The notes under the pieces are model-generated. The model searched no databases, had not been told where the DNA came from, and saw only the letters and a program-made list of their open reading frames with translations. Shown piece by piece: positions 35,703-44,575 of a stretch of 45,858 nt of DNA. Made by a program: the position numbers and the translations under genes. Source of the stretch: a bacterium (GTDB lineage Bacteria > Planctomycetota > Planctomycetia > Kolteriales > Kolteriaceae); assembly GCA_019753235.1 (NCBI GenBank), contig JAIELF010000042.1:1-45858 (forward strand). Reading direction: 5' to 3'. Numbering within the stretch: the stretch's first letter is position 1; every line of letters begins with the position of its first letter.

Positions 35703-36206
35703 TTAAGCGTCTGCCAAGTCTTCTGTGGGCGGGTCGGAGCCACCCCCTATGTTCGCAAGCAGATCGGCCGCCTTCGCGGTCGAACCATTCGCTTCCTCCA
35801 CCGACGTGATCTTGTCGAGCGGAACCTTGTTTTCGCCGACTAAGACGAAAACCTTTCCCTCTTCAATCACCACTTTTTCCACGGTTCCCGTGACCGTGGA
35901 CCTTCCGATTTTCGCCGTCACATCTCGGCCGATGAGATTGCTCGCGGCTCCGACGCTTTGATTCAGCCCAAACGAGCTGAGCGTTTCGACCAGATTCTGA
36001 TTGGCCGACAACGAGTTGATCGAGGAGACCTGCTGCAACAGCTCATTGTCCTTGAGCGGCTCGAGCGGGTTTTGATTTTGCAGCTGCGTCACGAGCAGCT
36101 TGACAAAGTCCTCTGTCTTGAGGGTGTTGAAACCGTTGCCGTCGCTGAACTTAACAGGATCTTGCGTCCCTGCTGCGGTCTGTCCGATGCTCGCGGTTGT
36201 CGTCAT
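35703..36206 (-). CDS. flgD: Flagellar hook-capping protein FlgD
   Basis: 167 residues. The N-terminal part KTEDFVKLLVTQLQNQNPLE is the FlgD signature; LLQQVSSINSLSANQNLVET and ASNLIGRDV follow as in the family. The usual C-terminal FlgD Ig/tudor-like region is short here (KVFVLVGENKVPLDKITSVE), and the protein ends in an acidic tail. FlgD caps the growing hook and lets FlgE assemble. AGAGGT lies eight bases before the ATG. It sits between fliK and flgE, the common order. Confidence 0.93.
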   Translation of the reverse strand: MTTTASIGQTAAGTQDPVKFSDGNGFNTLKTEDFVKLLVTQLQNQNPLEPLKDNELLQQVSSINSLSANQNLVETLSSFGLNQSVGAASNLIGRDVTAKIGRSTVTGTVEKVVIEEGKVFVLVGENKVPLDKITSVEEANGSTAKAADLLANIGGGSDPPTEDLADA

Positions 36207-36301
36207 TTCTGGTTACCTCTACTTTTCCGGTCCTTGGCATCATTGCCGGAAAACTCGCTCGCCTTCGTCGGCAAGCGAAGGGGAACATCCCCCGCCATGA
36301 C

Positions 36302-37693
36302 TTAAATCACCTGGTCCACACCATCGGCCAATCCGAACAGCTCGGCCAGGGAGACAGACGAGAGCGCCTCGCTATCCTCTTGGCTGGGCAGGTAGAATTC
36401 TCGGCCACGCTGCTGCTCACGAGCGTCTTGGCCTGGATTCTGTTGGCTTTGATCCTGGGATCGTTCACCCAGTCCGGAATCTCCTGTATTCGTTTGATCG
36501 ACCTGAAACCGCTGAATCTGAACTCCTTGTTCACCAAGATGTCGATCCAGGGTAGAAAGGTTGTCCACCAGCAGGCTTCGGGTAGTGGTTGACTCGACTT
36601 CGATGCGGGCAGTCAGTTCGCCGTGCCGCTCGATTACTTGCAGTTTGATTTTTCCTAAAGCCGGCGGCTGGAGCTCGATTTCGATTCGCTTAGGTTGTTC
36701 GAGGTGGGCTCGCTCGAGGGCTTGGAGCACGCGGTTCACGAATTCGCCCCGATCGACGCGAGCCAAAGCGGTCGCGTTTCGGTCCTCCACCGTCGAGGCC
36801 GGATTCTTGAGCTCTTCCGGCGTCAGAATCGAAACCCCTCGCTCGGCAAGATGATCTTCTTTCGTCGTGCGCCCGAGCAGTTTCTCGACTGTCTTGAGGA
36901 CCGACTTATCGACGACTAACCGGTTGGAGCGACCCGACCCCAGAATCGACTCGAGCGACGGTTTGGACCCCAAGTCAATCGGACCAGTTGTCAGAGGAAG
37001 CGAACCCGCAAGTTGTTCGGCATCATTGATCCGTCGAGTGCCGAACTGGAATCCAGGCTGAAAAGGCTGAACTCGCCCCTTCGGGAGATCCGTGTTGGCC
37101 GGAACGATCACGTTGGCGAACTGGCTGATCTCTGTCAGTAAAGAGGTCGCGGCGACGTCGGTGTTCGCTGCTGCATTACTCGAAGGCACGGTTGTGTCGG
37201 GGACATCCTCACTCGTCGATGGCGCGGTAAGGGAAACGACCGGCAAGAGAAAGTTTGTCAGTAGGTCGGTGGAACTCGCCGCAAGTTCGGTCGAATCAAT
37301 CGTCGTCCCCTCCTCGGCCGGTTTGGTCTGGGCGGGTCCCGCGACGACCGCGGGGTTGGCCGTTAAGAAGTTCGCCAAGGCGGTCGAGAAAGCTTGAATG
37401 CTTTCAAAGGTCGGGATCGTCTCGGTGGGCAGCGTTGTCTTCACGTCGCCCGCGATAATGGGTACGGTGGTAGGAATCGTCGAGTCCCCTGCAGGCAAGG
37501 TGTTGGAAGCAAGCGAGGGGGAGACGAGGTTGTTCAAAGAAGGAAGGTTCGAGCCGACCAGCCGAGCGAAGATCTCTGCAAAGACATCCGCGGAGGAGTT
37601 TTCCCCAGTCGCGGCCGGCAGGGTTCCATTGGAGAAACCAGCGCTCTCGGCAGAGATCGTGTTCGCAGGTAGGATCGTCGCGGTGGAAGTCAT
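36302..37693 (-). CDS. fliK: Flagellar hook-length control protein FliK
   Basis: 463 residues from ATG 37693. About 300 N-terminal residues are Thr/Ser/Ala/Pro-rich and variable, as in FliK rulers. The conserved C-terminal substrate-switch domain is clear: EQPKRIEIELQPPALGKIKL, QVIERHGELTARIEVESTTT and LDRHLGEQGVQIQRFQV. The tail is rich in Gln and Glu. FliK measures hook length and switches export from hook to filament proteins. The ribosome-binding site is poor (AAGAGCC); an in-frame TTG at 37750 is possible. Position between the MotE-like gene and flgD supports the call. Confidence 0.9.
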   Translation of the reverse strand: MTSTATILPANTISAESAGFSNGTLPAATGENSSADVFAEIFARLVGSNLPSLNNLVSPSLASNTLPAGDSTIPTTVPIIAGDVKTTLPTETIPTFESIQAFSTALANFLTANPAVVAGPAQTKPAEEGTTIDSTELAASSTDLLTNFLLPVVSLTAPSTSEDVPDTTVPSSNAAANTDVAATSLLTEISQFANVIVPANTDLPKGRVQPFQPGFQFGTRRINDAEQLAGSLPLTTGPIDLGSKPSLESILGSGRSNRLVVDKSVLKTVEKLLGRTTKEDHLAERGVSILTPEELKNPASTVEDRNATALARVDRGEFVNRVLQALERAHLEQPKRIEIELQPPALGKIKLQVIERHGELTARIEVESTTTRSLLVDNLSTLDRHLGEQGVQIQRFQVDQTNTGDSGLGERSQDQSQQNPGQDAREQQRGREFYLPSQEDSEALSSVSLAELFGLADGVDQVI

Positions 37694-37882
37694 CGGTGTT
37701 GGCTCTTGACCGACTCGCGCTCGCAGGAGCACGACGCTCGGCCTATTCAAGGAGTCCGCGCGATAGGCCTCACCCGTTGGGGATGGGTCGATCGCACTAC
37801 AGCCTGGGCATGGGGCCGATCCCGAAGGATCCGCTTTTGCCCGCCATCCTTCGGCGAGAACACCTCGCTGGGATGGGAAGAC

Positions 37883-38533
37883 CTAGCTAACGGGCTGCTT
37901 CTGGGTTTGTTCCAGCAGCAACTTTAGTCGCTTGGCCTCTGGATCTCCTTGCCCTAACCGATCGAGCCAACTGTTTAATGTCCTTTGATCAGCTGGCTGT
38001 TTAAACTCCCTGAATATCTTTTCGGCTGTGGCAGGATCCATGGTAATGAGCATGCGGAGGATTCTCTCCTCCATCGGGTCGGCAAGGAGATACTCCTTGG
38101 CCTGTTTGGGCTTCATCGTGCTCACGAGTTCGAGGAGTTTTTTCTCCCCATCCAAGCGAGCTTGCTCGATGGCGTCCTGAGTCTTGTTCTCGAGTTGCTC
38201 TTTGGTCCTTCGCAGTTCGGATCGCGCTAGGTCCAGTTTTTTCTGGTCCTCGGCAACCGCTCGGCGAACGGCCTGAAGCTCTTCGATCTTGCGGGCTATC
38301 TCTGGGGAGGCGAGTAGCCGCTCCTTGAGGAGGTCTTCGTAGGAAGGAATCTCCGGGGGAGGCGGGGCCTCGGCAGGCTTGTTCCCATCGGCCAAAGCCG
38401 ATCGGTCCGCAAAAATCGCCTGCCAAGCCAAACCTAGCTCATTCGATGGAAATCGGTCGACCACTTTCAAATAAATCCCGAGAAAAATCCCCTGAAGCAA
38501 CAGGATCGTCGAAAGGTGCCCAATCCACTTCAT
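37883..38533 (-). CDS. MotE/MgtE-N-like flagellar membrane protein
   Basis: 216 residues. One N-terminal transmembrane helix (HLSTILLLQGIFLGIYLKVV) is followed by a Pro-rich linker, a long charged coiled coil (about residues 75-135: VRRAVAEDQKKLDLARSELR and more), and a C-terminal helical MgtE-N/FliG-like unit (LVSTMKPKQAKEYLLADPME, then ILRMLITMDPATAEKIFREF). This layout is that of MotE-type chaperones that stabilise the stator protein MotC in other bacteria. GGGGAGG lies six bases before ATG 38533. It lies between fliJ and fliK in the flagellar cluster, which fits; the precise role is inferred. Confidence 0.8.
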   Translation of the reverse strand: MKWIGHLSTILLLQGIFLGIYLKVVDRFPSNELGLAWQAIFADRSALADGNKPAEAPPPPEIPSYEDLLKERLLASPEIARKIEELQAVRRAVAEDQKKLDLARSELRRTKEQLENKTQDAIEQARLDGEKKLLELVSTMKPKQAKEYLLADPMEERILRMLITMDPATAEKIFREFKQPADQRTLNSWLDRLGQGDPEAKRLKLLLEQTQKQPVS

Positions 38534-38672
38534 GAGACACCTCCCCTGGTTGTCGCGTCCCTAAACCAAACCGAAACGTTAAAACCCATTCCACCCCGAA
38601 AACCCTACCACGCGTTGACGCGATCCTCTGGGGTGATGAGAAAAAGGGCGCATCCGCCTCGGGGCAGTAACA

Positions 38673-39131
38673 CTACTCACTAACTCCTTGACGCCTTTGA
38701 TGAGCCACCAGCGCCAACTCGTCCATCAATTCGCGATCGAGATGGTCGACATGGTCGTCGTACCGGAGCTGCTCTTTCTCTTCGAGCTTTTCGAGCATGC
38801 GGACCCTCTTCTCGGCTTCGAGAAGCTCGGCCCGTCGCTGCTCCACGACGACTTTCACCTGTTTAAGCTGTTCTTCGAGACGACCTTCCAATCGAATGAG
38901 AAGCCCGTCATAGGACCGACTCTGGATGGCGTCATTGATGAGGACATCGCGGCGAAGGAGGACTTGGCGGAGGTTGTCCTGCTCGTCTTGACGGATGGAT
39001 TCAAGATGATGGATCTGGGCTTCGACTCGGCCCTGATAGTGAAGTGCTTCCGCAAGAGAGAGTCGCCGACGCTCGCGCTCCCGTTCCCGAAGTCGTCGAA
39101 CGCGTTCAAGACGGAACTCGAACTTCTTCAT
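38673..39131 (-). CDS. fliJ: Flagellar protein FliJ
   Basis: 152 residues, almost wholly charged alpha-helical coiled coil, starting KKFEFRLERVRRLRERERER and then ALHYQGRVEAQIHHLESIRQ, both matching FliJ. FliJ sits in the flagellar type III ATPase complex and acts as export chaperone escort. GGGGAAA lies six bases before the ATG. Length fits the family (about 147). It is first of the hook cluster here after the lipoprotein gene; fliI and fliH are not in the window. Confidence 0.86.
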   Translation of the reverse strand: MKKFEFRLERVRRLRERERERRRLSLAEALHYQGRVEAQIHHLESIRQDEQDNLRQVLLRRDVLINDAIQSRSYDGLLIRLEGRLEEQLKQVKVVVEQRRAELLEAEKRVRMLEKLEEKEQLRYDDHVDHLDRELMDELALVAHQRRQGVSE

Positions 39132-39244
39132 GGCGGTTTCCCCAGCCTATGGGATCGAAAGAATGCTGGGCTCTTTCCCTCTTCCATGATCTTCTTCGGA
39201 GCGTCGCAACCATCTCGCTTGAGACGGATGATCGCCTCGCTTGC

Positions 39245-39469
39245 TTAATTCTTCTGCGCTTCGCGGTAGTCGCGCTCGGCTTCCGACATCGCATTGAGTT
39301 CATTGGCCAGCGGGAACTGCGGTCCCTTGGGGAAGTATTGAATATCATCCCGCAAATGGTTCGGGCTCGGCAAAACCTGCCCCAGCTGATACGTCTGACA
39401 GCCTGTCGAGCTCAGGACCGCCATCAAACCGAGCAAACAAAGCGAACCCAGCTCCAACGACCGCTTCAT
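39245..39469 (-). CDS. Small lipoprotein
   Basis: 74 residues from ATG 39469, which has GAGGG eight bases upstream. A hydrophobic leader (LGSLCLLGLMAVLSSTGC) ends in a lipobox (SSTGC), so Cys becomes the lipidated first residue. The mature part (QTYQLGQVLPSPNHLRDDIQ and following) is unlike any family I can name, although short lipoproteins starting 'CQTYQ' recall planctomycete proteins. It lies 113 bases upstream of fliJ on the same strand; a flagellar link is possible but only from position. Confidence 0.75.
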   Translation of the reverse strand: MKRSLELGSLCLLGLMAVLSSTGCQTYQLGQVLPSPNHLRDDIQYFPKGPQFPLANELNAMSEAERDYREAQKN

Positions 39470-39746
39470 GTCCAATTCCCTCAACAAGAGGCCCGAGGTC
39501 GTTCCACCGGATGGAAAACCCTCTTGTCACTGTTTCGACTCGGCCGGCGCTCTCCCTGCAGGAAAAGTTGGCAAGATCGGCATCTTCGGAACGATCGTTC
39601 TCTCTCGACCTATTCTCCACGGGTAGGGCTTTCGCCCTTTACGTGATTCGCCCAAATTCAACCTCTTGCAGGAGTCGAGATTGGTCGAAATGGCCGGGCC
39701 GCTATGATGAATTTCGAGTCGAAAGGAGCTTTCGGGGAGTTGCGTT

Positions 39747-40493
39747 TTGAGTCAGAACGTTATGACGCAGTTGGATCTCGACGCCAGCAACCGAGAACTG
39801 GCCAGCCTGTCCGCCCGGGACCGCATCGCTTGGGGCGTGAGCCGATTCGGGCAAAAGGCCGTACTTCTGTCGAGCATGCAGCAAACTTCGTCCGTGCTGA
39901 TGCATCTGTTCCACGCGATGAAGCTGCCCAATGAGATTCTCTTCGTCGATACCGGTTTCCATTTCCATGAAACGCTGGCTGTCCGCGACGAGTTTCTCCG
40001 ACGATACGGTCTCAACGTCGTGACGCTTTATCCCAAAAATACCCCCGAGCGACAGGAACAGCTTTACGGCGTCAAGCTGTACCAGTTCAGCGACGGGCAA
40101 AAGCAATGCTGCGACATGCGAAAAGAGCAGCCGTTCGTCGAGGCCATGAAAAAGGCCGGCCATCAACTCGTCATGAATGGGCTCCGCCGAGCCGACGGAG
40201 GGAAGCGAAGTTCGATCGATTTCCTCGGCACCGATCCTCGTTTCGATGGCTACAAGCTGAACCCCATTCTTGACTGGACCGACGAACAATTGACCGAGTA
40301 TCTCGAGTCCAATAACGTCTTCGTCCATCCGCTCCACGCAAAGCAATATCCGAGCATCGGATGTGCTTGCTGCACCACCCCCGTCGAACCGGGCGAAGAC
40401 CCCAGGGCCGGTCGTTGGCGACACCTGCGCACGAAGGATGACGATGGGCCTCGCTATTGCGGCATCAATTTCTCCGATGGCAGCGGCATCTAG
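39747..40493 (+). CDS. cysH: Phosphoadenylyl/adenylyl-sulfate reductase CysH
   Basis: 248 residues. TTG 39747 is preceded by GGGGAG seven bases away; ATG 39762 is an alternative. Seen: LLSSMQQTSSVLMHLF in the PP-loop position (with QQT rather than the usual SxGK), EILFVDTGFHFHETL, the cluster Cys pair CC at 121-122 (QKQCCDMRK), CACC at 206-209, and Cys238 in YCGIN, in place of the family ECGLH. The two cysteine pairs indicate a [4Fe-4S] enzyme, of the kind that reduces APS to sulfite. It works in assimilatory sulfur metabolism, in the cytoplasm. The other cys genes are not nearby. Confidence 0.92.
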   Translation: MSQNVMTQLDLDASNRELASLSARDRIAWGVSRFGQKAVLLSSMQQTSSVLMHLFHAMKLPNEILFVDTGFHFHETLAVRDEFLRRYGLNVVTLYPKNTPERQEQLYGVKLYQFSDGQKQCCDMRKEQPFVEAMKKAGHQLVMNGLRRADGGKRSSIDFLGTDPRFDGYKLNPILDWTDEQLTEYLESNNVFVHPLHAKQYPSIGCACCTTPVEPGEDPRAGRWRHLRTKDDDGPRYCGINFSDGSGI

Positions 40494-40526
40494 ACGTCCA
40501 GATCGGACCGATCGATCGCGTGGCTT

Positions 40527-41285
40527 TTACGCCGTTTTGCCGCCGTCGATCACGAAGACCTGACCCGTCGTGAACGATGAGACATCGCTGGCCAGGTACA
40601 AAGCGATCGGCGAGATATCCTCGGGTTGACCGAGCCGAGAGATCGGCTGCATGCCCAGGATGATGTGGCGATTCTCCTCGTTCTTCCAGAAGTATTCGCT
40701 GAAATCCGTTTGGATCAATCCGGGGGCGATCGCATTGACCCGCACGCCAGAACTGGCGAATTCGCGGGCCCAACTTCGCGTCATCATGATCAGGCCGGCC
40801 TTCGTGAAACTATAGAGCAGTCCCCCCGGTTGCGGCTCTAGGCCTGCAATCGAGACGATGTTGATGATCGAGCCCCCCTTGCCCCGGTCGATCATTTTCG
40901 GCACCGTCAAGCGAATCAGCCGAAGCGTCGCCTTGACGTTGACTTCAATCATCTTGTCGAGCATGTCATCGGTCACGGACAGGGCTGGCCCCTGGCCGAT
41001 ATTGGTCGCGCTGTTGTTCACCAGGATGTCGACCGGCCCGAGTTCCTTCTCGACCGTTTGAACAAGGTTGTCGATGTCCGACGCTTTGCCGACATGGCAT
41101 GCGACCGGGAGAATCTTCCCCCCGAGACCGGCGAACTCTTTGGCCGTCGCTTCGAGAACGTCCATCTTTCGGCTTGCGATCGCAACGTGGGCACCACCGG
41201 CCACCAGGGCGCGCGTGATGGCCTTGCCAATCCCCCGACCCCCGCCGGTCACGATCGCTACCTTCCCGTCTACGCGAATTTCCAC
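40527..41285 (-). CDS. Short-chain dehydrogenase/reductase
   Basis: 252 residues, standard size. The start is GTG 41285, six bases after GGGGAG; the ATG 41303 has no such site. Rossmann glycine motif TGGGRGIG at 13-20, NNSA (family NNAG), catalytic Ser145, Tyr158 and Lys162 in [18 protein letters not shown], and the substrate-loop region [16 protein letters not shown]. The C-terminal [17 protein letters not shown] is typical of the FabG-like branch. It oxidises or reduces a hydroxyl/keto group with NAD(P)(H); the substrate cannot be named. It is convergent with cysH. Confidence 0.92.
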   Translation of the reverse strand: MEIRVDGKVAIVTGGGRGIGKAITRALVAGGAHVAIASRKMDVLEATAKEFAGLGGKILPVACHVGKASDIDNLVQTVEKELGPVDILVNNSATNIGQGPALSVTDDMLDKMIEVNVKATLRLIRLTVPKMIDRGKGGSIINIVSIAGLEPQPGGLLYSFTKAGLIMMTRSWAREFASSGVRVNAIAPGLIQTDFSEYFWKNEENRHIILGMQPISRLGQPEDISPIALYLASDVSSFTTGQVFVIDGGKTA

Positions 41286-41514
41286 GATATTCTCCCCCCA
41301 CACCTTCGTCTGTTTTCGATTTGATCAAAAACGAACTATGCCTGTCGCTTTCTTGGACTCGAAACCCCTTTTCTATGACGTCGGCCCGCGAACGGTCGAA
41401 AAAGGGAATGGTGCGGGAGAGGGATTCAAAATGTCCTCTCCGAACACACAAAGCCGACCAAAAAACCTATTTCTGGGTCGCAGTCCGGGGCAAAACGGGC
41501 GAAACTCAGACGGC

Positions 41515-41536
41515 TACCGGGAGGTACGTCCCGGTA
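41515..41536 (+). promoter_or_regulatory. Hairpin in the leader of the redoxin-cytochrome gene
   Basis: TACCGGGA and TCCCGGTA pair perfectly around the loop GGTACG, 33 bases upstream of the ATG and just before the AGGAG site. It may fold in the mRNA leader or act as an operator. The ACCGGGA/TCCCGGT stem recurs in the leader at 44511-44546. Confidence 0.4.
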
Positions 41537-41569
41537 ACCGGTCTTAATGTCCCGCACAGGAGCGGCACG

Positions 41570-43909
41570 ATGCTGAATTGGATCCTTTTGGCCACATTGC
41601 CCGTTGTTCTTTCTGCCAAAGTGGATGAGCCGACCCGGGTCGGCAAACAGGTGGAAAGTTTCCGCCTTCGAGATCAACTCGGGACTTGGCACGAGTTGGC
41701 TCAGTATCAGTCGAGCAAGATTGTGGTGGTGGCCTTTCTCGGGACGGAATGCCCCTTGGCGAAGCTCTATGGCGTGCGTCTCGGCGAGATGGCCCGGAAG
41801 TACAAAAGCAAAGGGGTCACGTTCCTAGGGATCGACTCCAATCGGCAAGACAGCGTCACCGATCTGCAGCATTTCGCCACTAAGCACAAGATCGACTTCC
41901 CCATCCTTAAAGACACCGACAACAAAGTTGCCGACCAGTTTGCCGCCATCCGAACGCCGGAGGTATTCGTTCTCGATGGCAAACGCATGGTGCGGTACTG
42001 GGGACGTATCGACGATCAGTATGCCGTCGGCATCGTTCGGCCCCGGGCAGAATCTCATGATCTCGCCAATGCGATTGAAGCGTTGATCGCCGACAAACAG
42101 ATCGCTCGGGCCGTCACCGAAGCCCCCGGATGTTACATTGGCAGAATGCGGACTCCCAAGTCTGACGCCTCGGTCAACTACACCAAACACATTGCTCCGA
42201 TCTTCCGCCAACGATGCGAGTCATGCCACCGCGAGGGAGAAATCGGGCCGATCTCGCTTCGAAACTACGACGAAGTGGTCGGATGGGCCGACACGATCGC
42301 CGAGGTCGTTCGCGAGCAGCGAATGCCCCCCTGGCACGCGAGCCCCGAGCACGGCAAGTTCCGCAACGATTGTCGACTCTCCGATCAAGAGAAGCAGACG
42401 ATCTATGATTGGGTCGACGCCGGCGCCCCCGAGGGTGACAAAGCTGATCTTCCCGCACCGGCGGTTTTCACCACTGGTTGGCAGATTCCTGAACCGGACA
42501 TGGTGGCGACCATGCCCAACCCTGTTCGCGTGCCGGCGACCGGCGTCATGGGCTATCGACACATCGTGGTCGATCCTGGTTTCGACGAGGATAAATGGGT
42601 CGTCGCCGCCGAGGCTCGCCCGGGGGCTCGATCGGTGGTGCATCACATCATCGTCTTTGTGAAGCCACCCGGCGAACACGAGGACAACGATCAAGGGGCA
42701 CTCGAGCAAGCGGGATCCCGCTTTCTGGTGGCGACCGCCCCCGGAGCTAAGCCGCTTCTGCTCGATAAGGGGAACGGCAAGCTGATCCCGAAGGGTTCGA
42801 AGCTGGTCTTTCAGATGCACTACACGCCCAACGGCACCGAGCAGATTGATCAGAGCTCGGTCGGATTGGTCTTTGCCGATCCCAAGACCATTCAGAAGCG
42901 GGTCAAAACCGCCTTTTCCGGAACATTCGTGATCAATATCCCTGCCAATGATCCGAACGCGTCGGTCTACGCTCGGCGGACCATGGTCTACGACACGCTT
43001 CTGTTGCAGTTCATGCCCCACATGCACCTGCGAGGCAAAGCGTTCCGTTACACCGCCTTCTATCCCGATGGGACAAAAGAGATCCTTCTCGATGTCCCCC
43101 ATTATGACTTCAATTGGCAGAACACGTACGAGTTGGCCGAGCCTAAGCTGTTGCCTGCGGGCACCGTGCTCGAAAGCCATGCCGTTTACAACAACGGCGC
43201 CGACAACCCCGTCAATCCCAACTCGGAAACGTCCGTTCATTTCGGCGAGCAGACTTGGGAAGAAATGATGCTCGGCTTCTACGAAGCCTGCCCCGCTGAT
43301 GAAGACCTCCTTCGGGGCGGAACAACGCTGTTGAGCCGAACGGAAGCTTTCCTCGACGGCTTGGGCGGAGACGGCGATCCTGTTTCGCCTGAGTTACGGC
43401 AATTGGCTCGTCAGGCGCTGGTTCAGTCGAGCGACTTCCGGAAGTTCGCCATCGCCACCCGAATGCTCGTACCGCAGATCGATCGCATCTGCATTGCGAT
43501 GATCGATAAGAGCAATCTCGACGTTCGCTACGCCGAGAGCGGTTCGAAGGTCAACTCTCGCTATTACGCCCAGGGGACCAAGCAGGCCGCCAGCGGATTT
43601 AAGATGGCCGACTACGCCCGCAAGGGAGACCCCGTCGTCAATAATGACCTCTCGAAGGTCAAAGGCCTTGACATGAACCTCATGAAGCGTGAGTTCAAGT
43701 CCAGCTTCCATGTGCCGTTCGTCTTCGATGGCAAGCCAGGCGTGATCTCCTTCTGGAGCAAAGACCTCTTGGCTTTCCCCGAATTGGCCACCGATGTCTT
43801 GAGGATGATTTCTCAGGAAGTCTCAGGAAAGGTCTCATCGACGGAAAAGCCCACGGCCGACCCGAAGAACGAGTCATCCTCGGCCAACAACGATCAGGCC
43901 AAGTCTTAA
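41570..43909 (+). CDS. Redoxin-cytochrome c-copper monooxygenase-like fusion protein
   Basis: 779 residues from ATG 41570, with AGGAG seven bases upstream and a signal peptide (LNWILLATLPVVLSAK). Residues 20-185 are a thioredoxin/AhpC-type domain with a single Cys in TECPLAKLY (Cys61). A class I cytochrome c-like domain follows with heme site C216-E-S-C219-H220 and a Met-like ligand in REQRMPPWH. Then a domain like the catalytic core of PHM-type copper monooxygenases: HH at 358-359, His417 (FQMHYT), HMH at 484-486 (MPHMHLRGKAF) and Met566-Met567, in the order expected for the two copper sites. The C-terminal 190 residues are unassigned. The protein probably acts in the periplasm; the substrate is unknown. 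Confidence 0.85.
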   Translation: MLNWILLATLPVVLSAKVDEPTRVGKQVESFRLRDQLGTWHELAQYQSSKIVVVAFLGTECPLAKLYGVRLGEMARKYKSKGVTFLGIDSNRQDSVTDLQHFATKHKIDFPILKDTDNKVADQFAAIRTPEVFVLDGKRMVRYWGRIDDQYAVGIVRPRAESHDLANAIEALIADKQIARAVTEAPGCYIGRMRTPKSDASVNYTKHIAPIFRQRCESCHREGEIGPISLRNYDEVVGWADTIAEVVREQRMPPWHASPEHGKFRNDCRLSDQEKQTIYDWVDAGAPEGDKADLPAPAVFTTGWQIPEPDMVATMPNPVRVPATGVMGYRHIVVDPGFDEDKWVVAAEARPGARSVVHHIIVFVKPPGEHEDNDQGALEQAGSRFLVATAPGAKPLLLDKGNGKLIPKGSKLVFQMHYTPNGTEQIDQSSVGLVFADPKTIQKRVKTAFSGTFVINIPANDPNASVYARRTMVYDTLLLQFMPHMHLRGKAFRYTAFYPDGTKEILLDVPHYDFNWQNTYELAEPKLLPAGTVLESHAVYNNGADNPVNPNSETSVHFGEQTWEEMMLGFYEACPADEDLLRGGTTLLSRTEAFLDGLGGDGDPVSPELRQLARQALVQSSDFRKFAIATRMLVPQIDRICIAMIDKSNLDVRYAESGSKVNSRYYAQGTKQAASGFKMADYARKGDPVVNNDLSKVKGLDMNLMKREFKSSFHVPFVFDGKPGVISFWSKDLLAFPELATDVLRMISQEVSGKVSSTEKPTADPKNESSSANNDQAKS

Positions 43910-43968
43910 GCACGAGAGTCGGACCAGCGCTACTTCGTCAGGAAGGTGCCCGCGGACGAGCGCCGATT

Positions 43969-44217
43969 CTATCGACGATCGATACTGCGCCGGCCCGCCT
44001 GCATGACTCGTTCGATCTCGTCGGCGCTCATGCCGCGAGCGACCATATCCTGTTTGAGTGCTGCTTCTGCTTCGCTCGCACGGACCCGAGCCCAAGCCTT
44101 CGCAAGGGACGAAACCGAAACGATGAACGCCCCTGCCCCGCATCCCATAATGATTCCCAAAACAGGGATCGGGTCTTGATCGATGGCCCCGGCAATGCTT
44201 TCCCAAATACTGGTCAT
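43969..44217 (-). CDS. Small single-span membrane protein
   Basis: 82 residues from ATG 44217. One transmembrane helix (PVLGIIMGCGAGAFIVSVSS) is followed by a charged helix with EAALKQDMVARGMSADEIER and an Arg-rich end (AGRRSIDRR). The C-terminal SADEIERVM unit recurs in small planctomycete membrane proteins, but I have no family name. A frame extending to 44589 has none of this character and is not part of the gene. AAAGGGG lies about 11 bases upstream. Confidence 0.7.
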   Translation of the reverse strand: MTSIWESIAGAIDQDPIPVLGIIMGCGAGAFIVSVSSLAKAWARVRASEAEAALKQDMVARGMSADEIERVMQAGRRSIDRR

Positions 44218-44464
44218 GGTCCATGGGCCCCTTTCATTGAGATGAATCGGCGAACTTGAGCACGCCCGCGTCGTGCTATTCAAAGCCTGAAAAAACGCCA
44301 TCAGAGAAAGCTTCGGGGCGATCTCGCCGGTCGCTTGGCAACAATTCATTCGCGGTTGCCTCGACGATCTTGGCTCGTCGGGCGATCTCTCGCAACAGAA
44401 TATCCCTTGCCGAGCGCGGCTGGAACGGGTCGGCAACGGTCCCGAACCCGTCCCGGCGAGTGAT

Positions 44465-44486
44465 GGTTCATGAACCCCAGGTTCAT
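44465..44486. promoter_or_regulatory. Palindrome plus repeated half-site before the dehydrogenase gene
   Basis: GGTTCATGAACC (44465-44476) is a perfect 12-base palindrome, and three bases on, GGTTCAT (44480-44486) repeats its half. This looks like an operator with an extra half-site, about 100 bases upstream of the ATG. Confidence 0.4.
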
Positions 44487-44510
44487 AAAAACGCAGACTT
44501 AAAGAGGAAC

Positions 44511-44546
44511 ACCGGGAAAGGGTCCAAAGAACATTCTGTTCCCGGT
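44511..44546 (+). promoter_or_regulatory. Leader stem of the dehydrogenase gene
   Basis: ACCGGGAA (44511-44518) and TTCCCGGT (44539-44546) pair perfectly around a 20-base loop, ending 29 bases before the ATG 44576. It shares its core with the hairpin at 41515-41536. Confidence 0.35.
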
Positions 44547-44575
44547 AGAGACCAATCTCATCATCCGAGGAAGAA

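Larger units (their letters stand above)
44218..44575. other. Divergent spacer with dyads, no gene
   Basis: 358 bases between the small membrane protein gene and the dehydrogenase gene. No coding frame. It holds the dyads listed at 44465-44486 and 44511-44546, and the promoters of both genes. Confidence 0.5.

Noticed and set aside
42221..43240. Minus-strand open frame of 339 codons opposite the redoxin-cytochrome fusion
   Set aside because: The plus strand carries intact heme and copper motifs; this one is a shadow.
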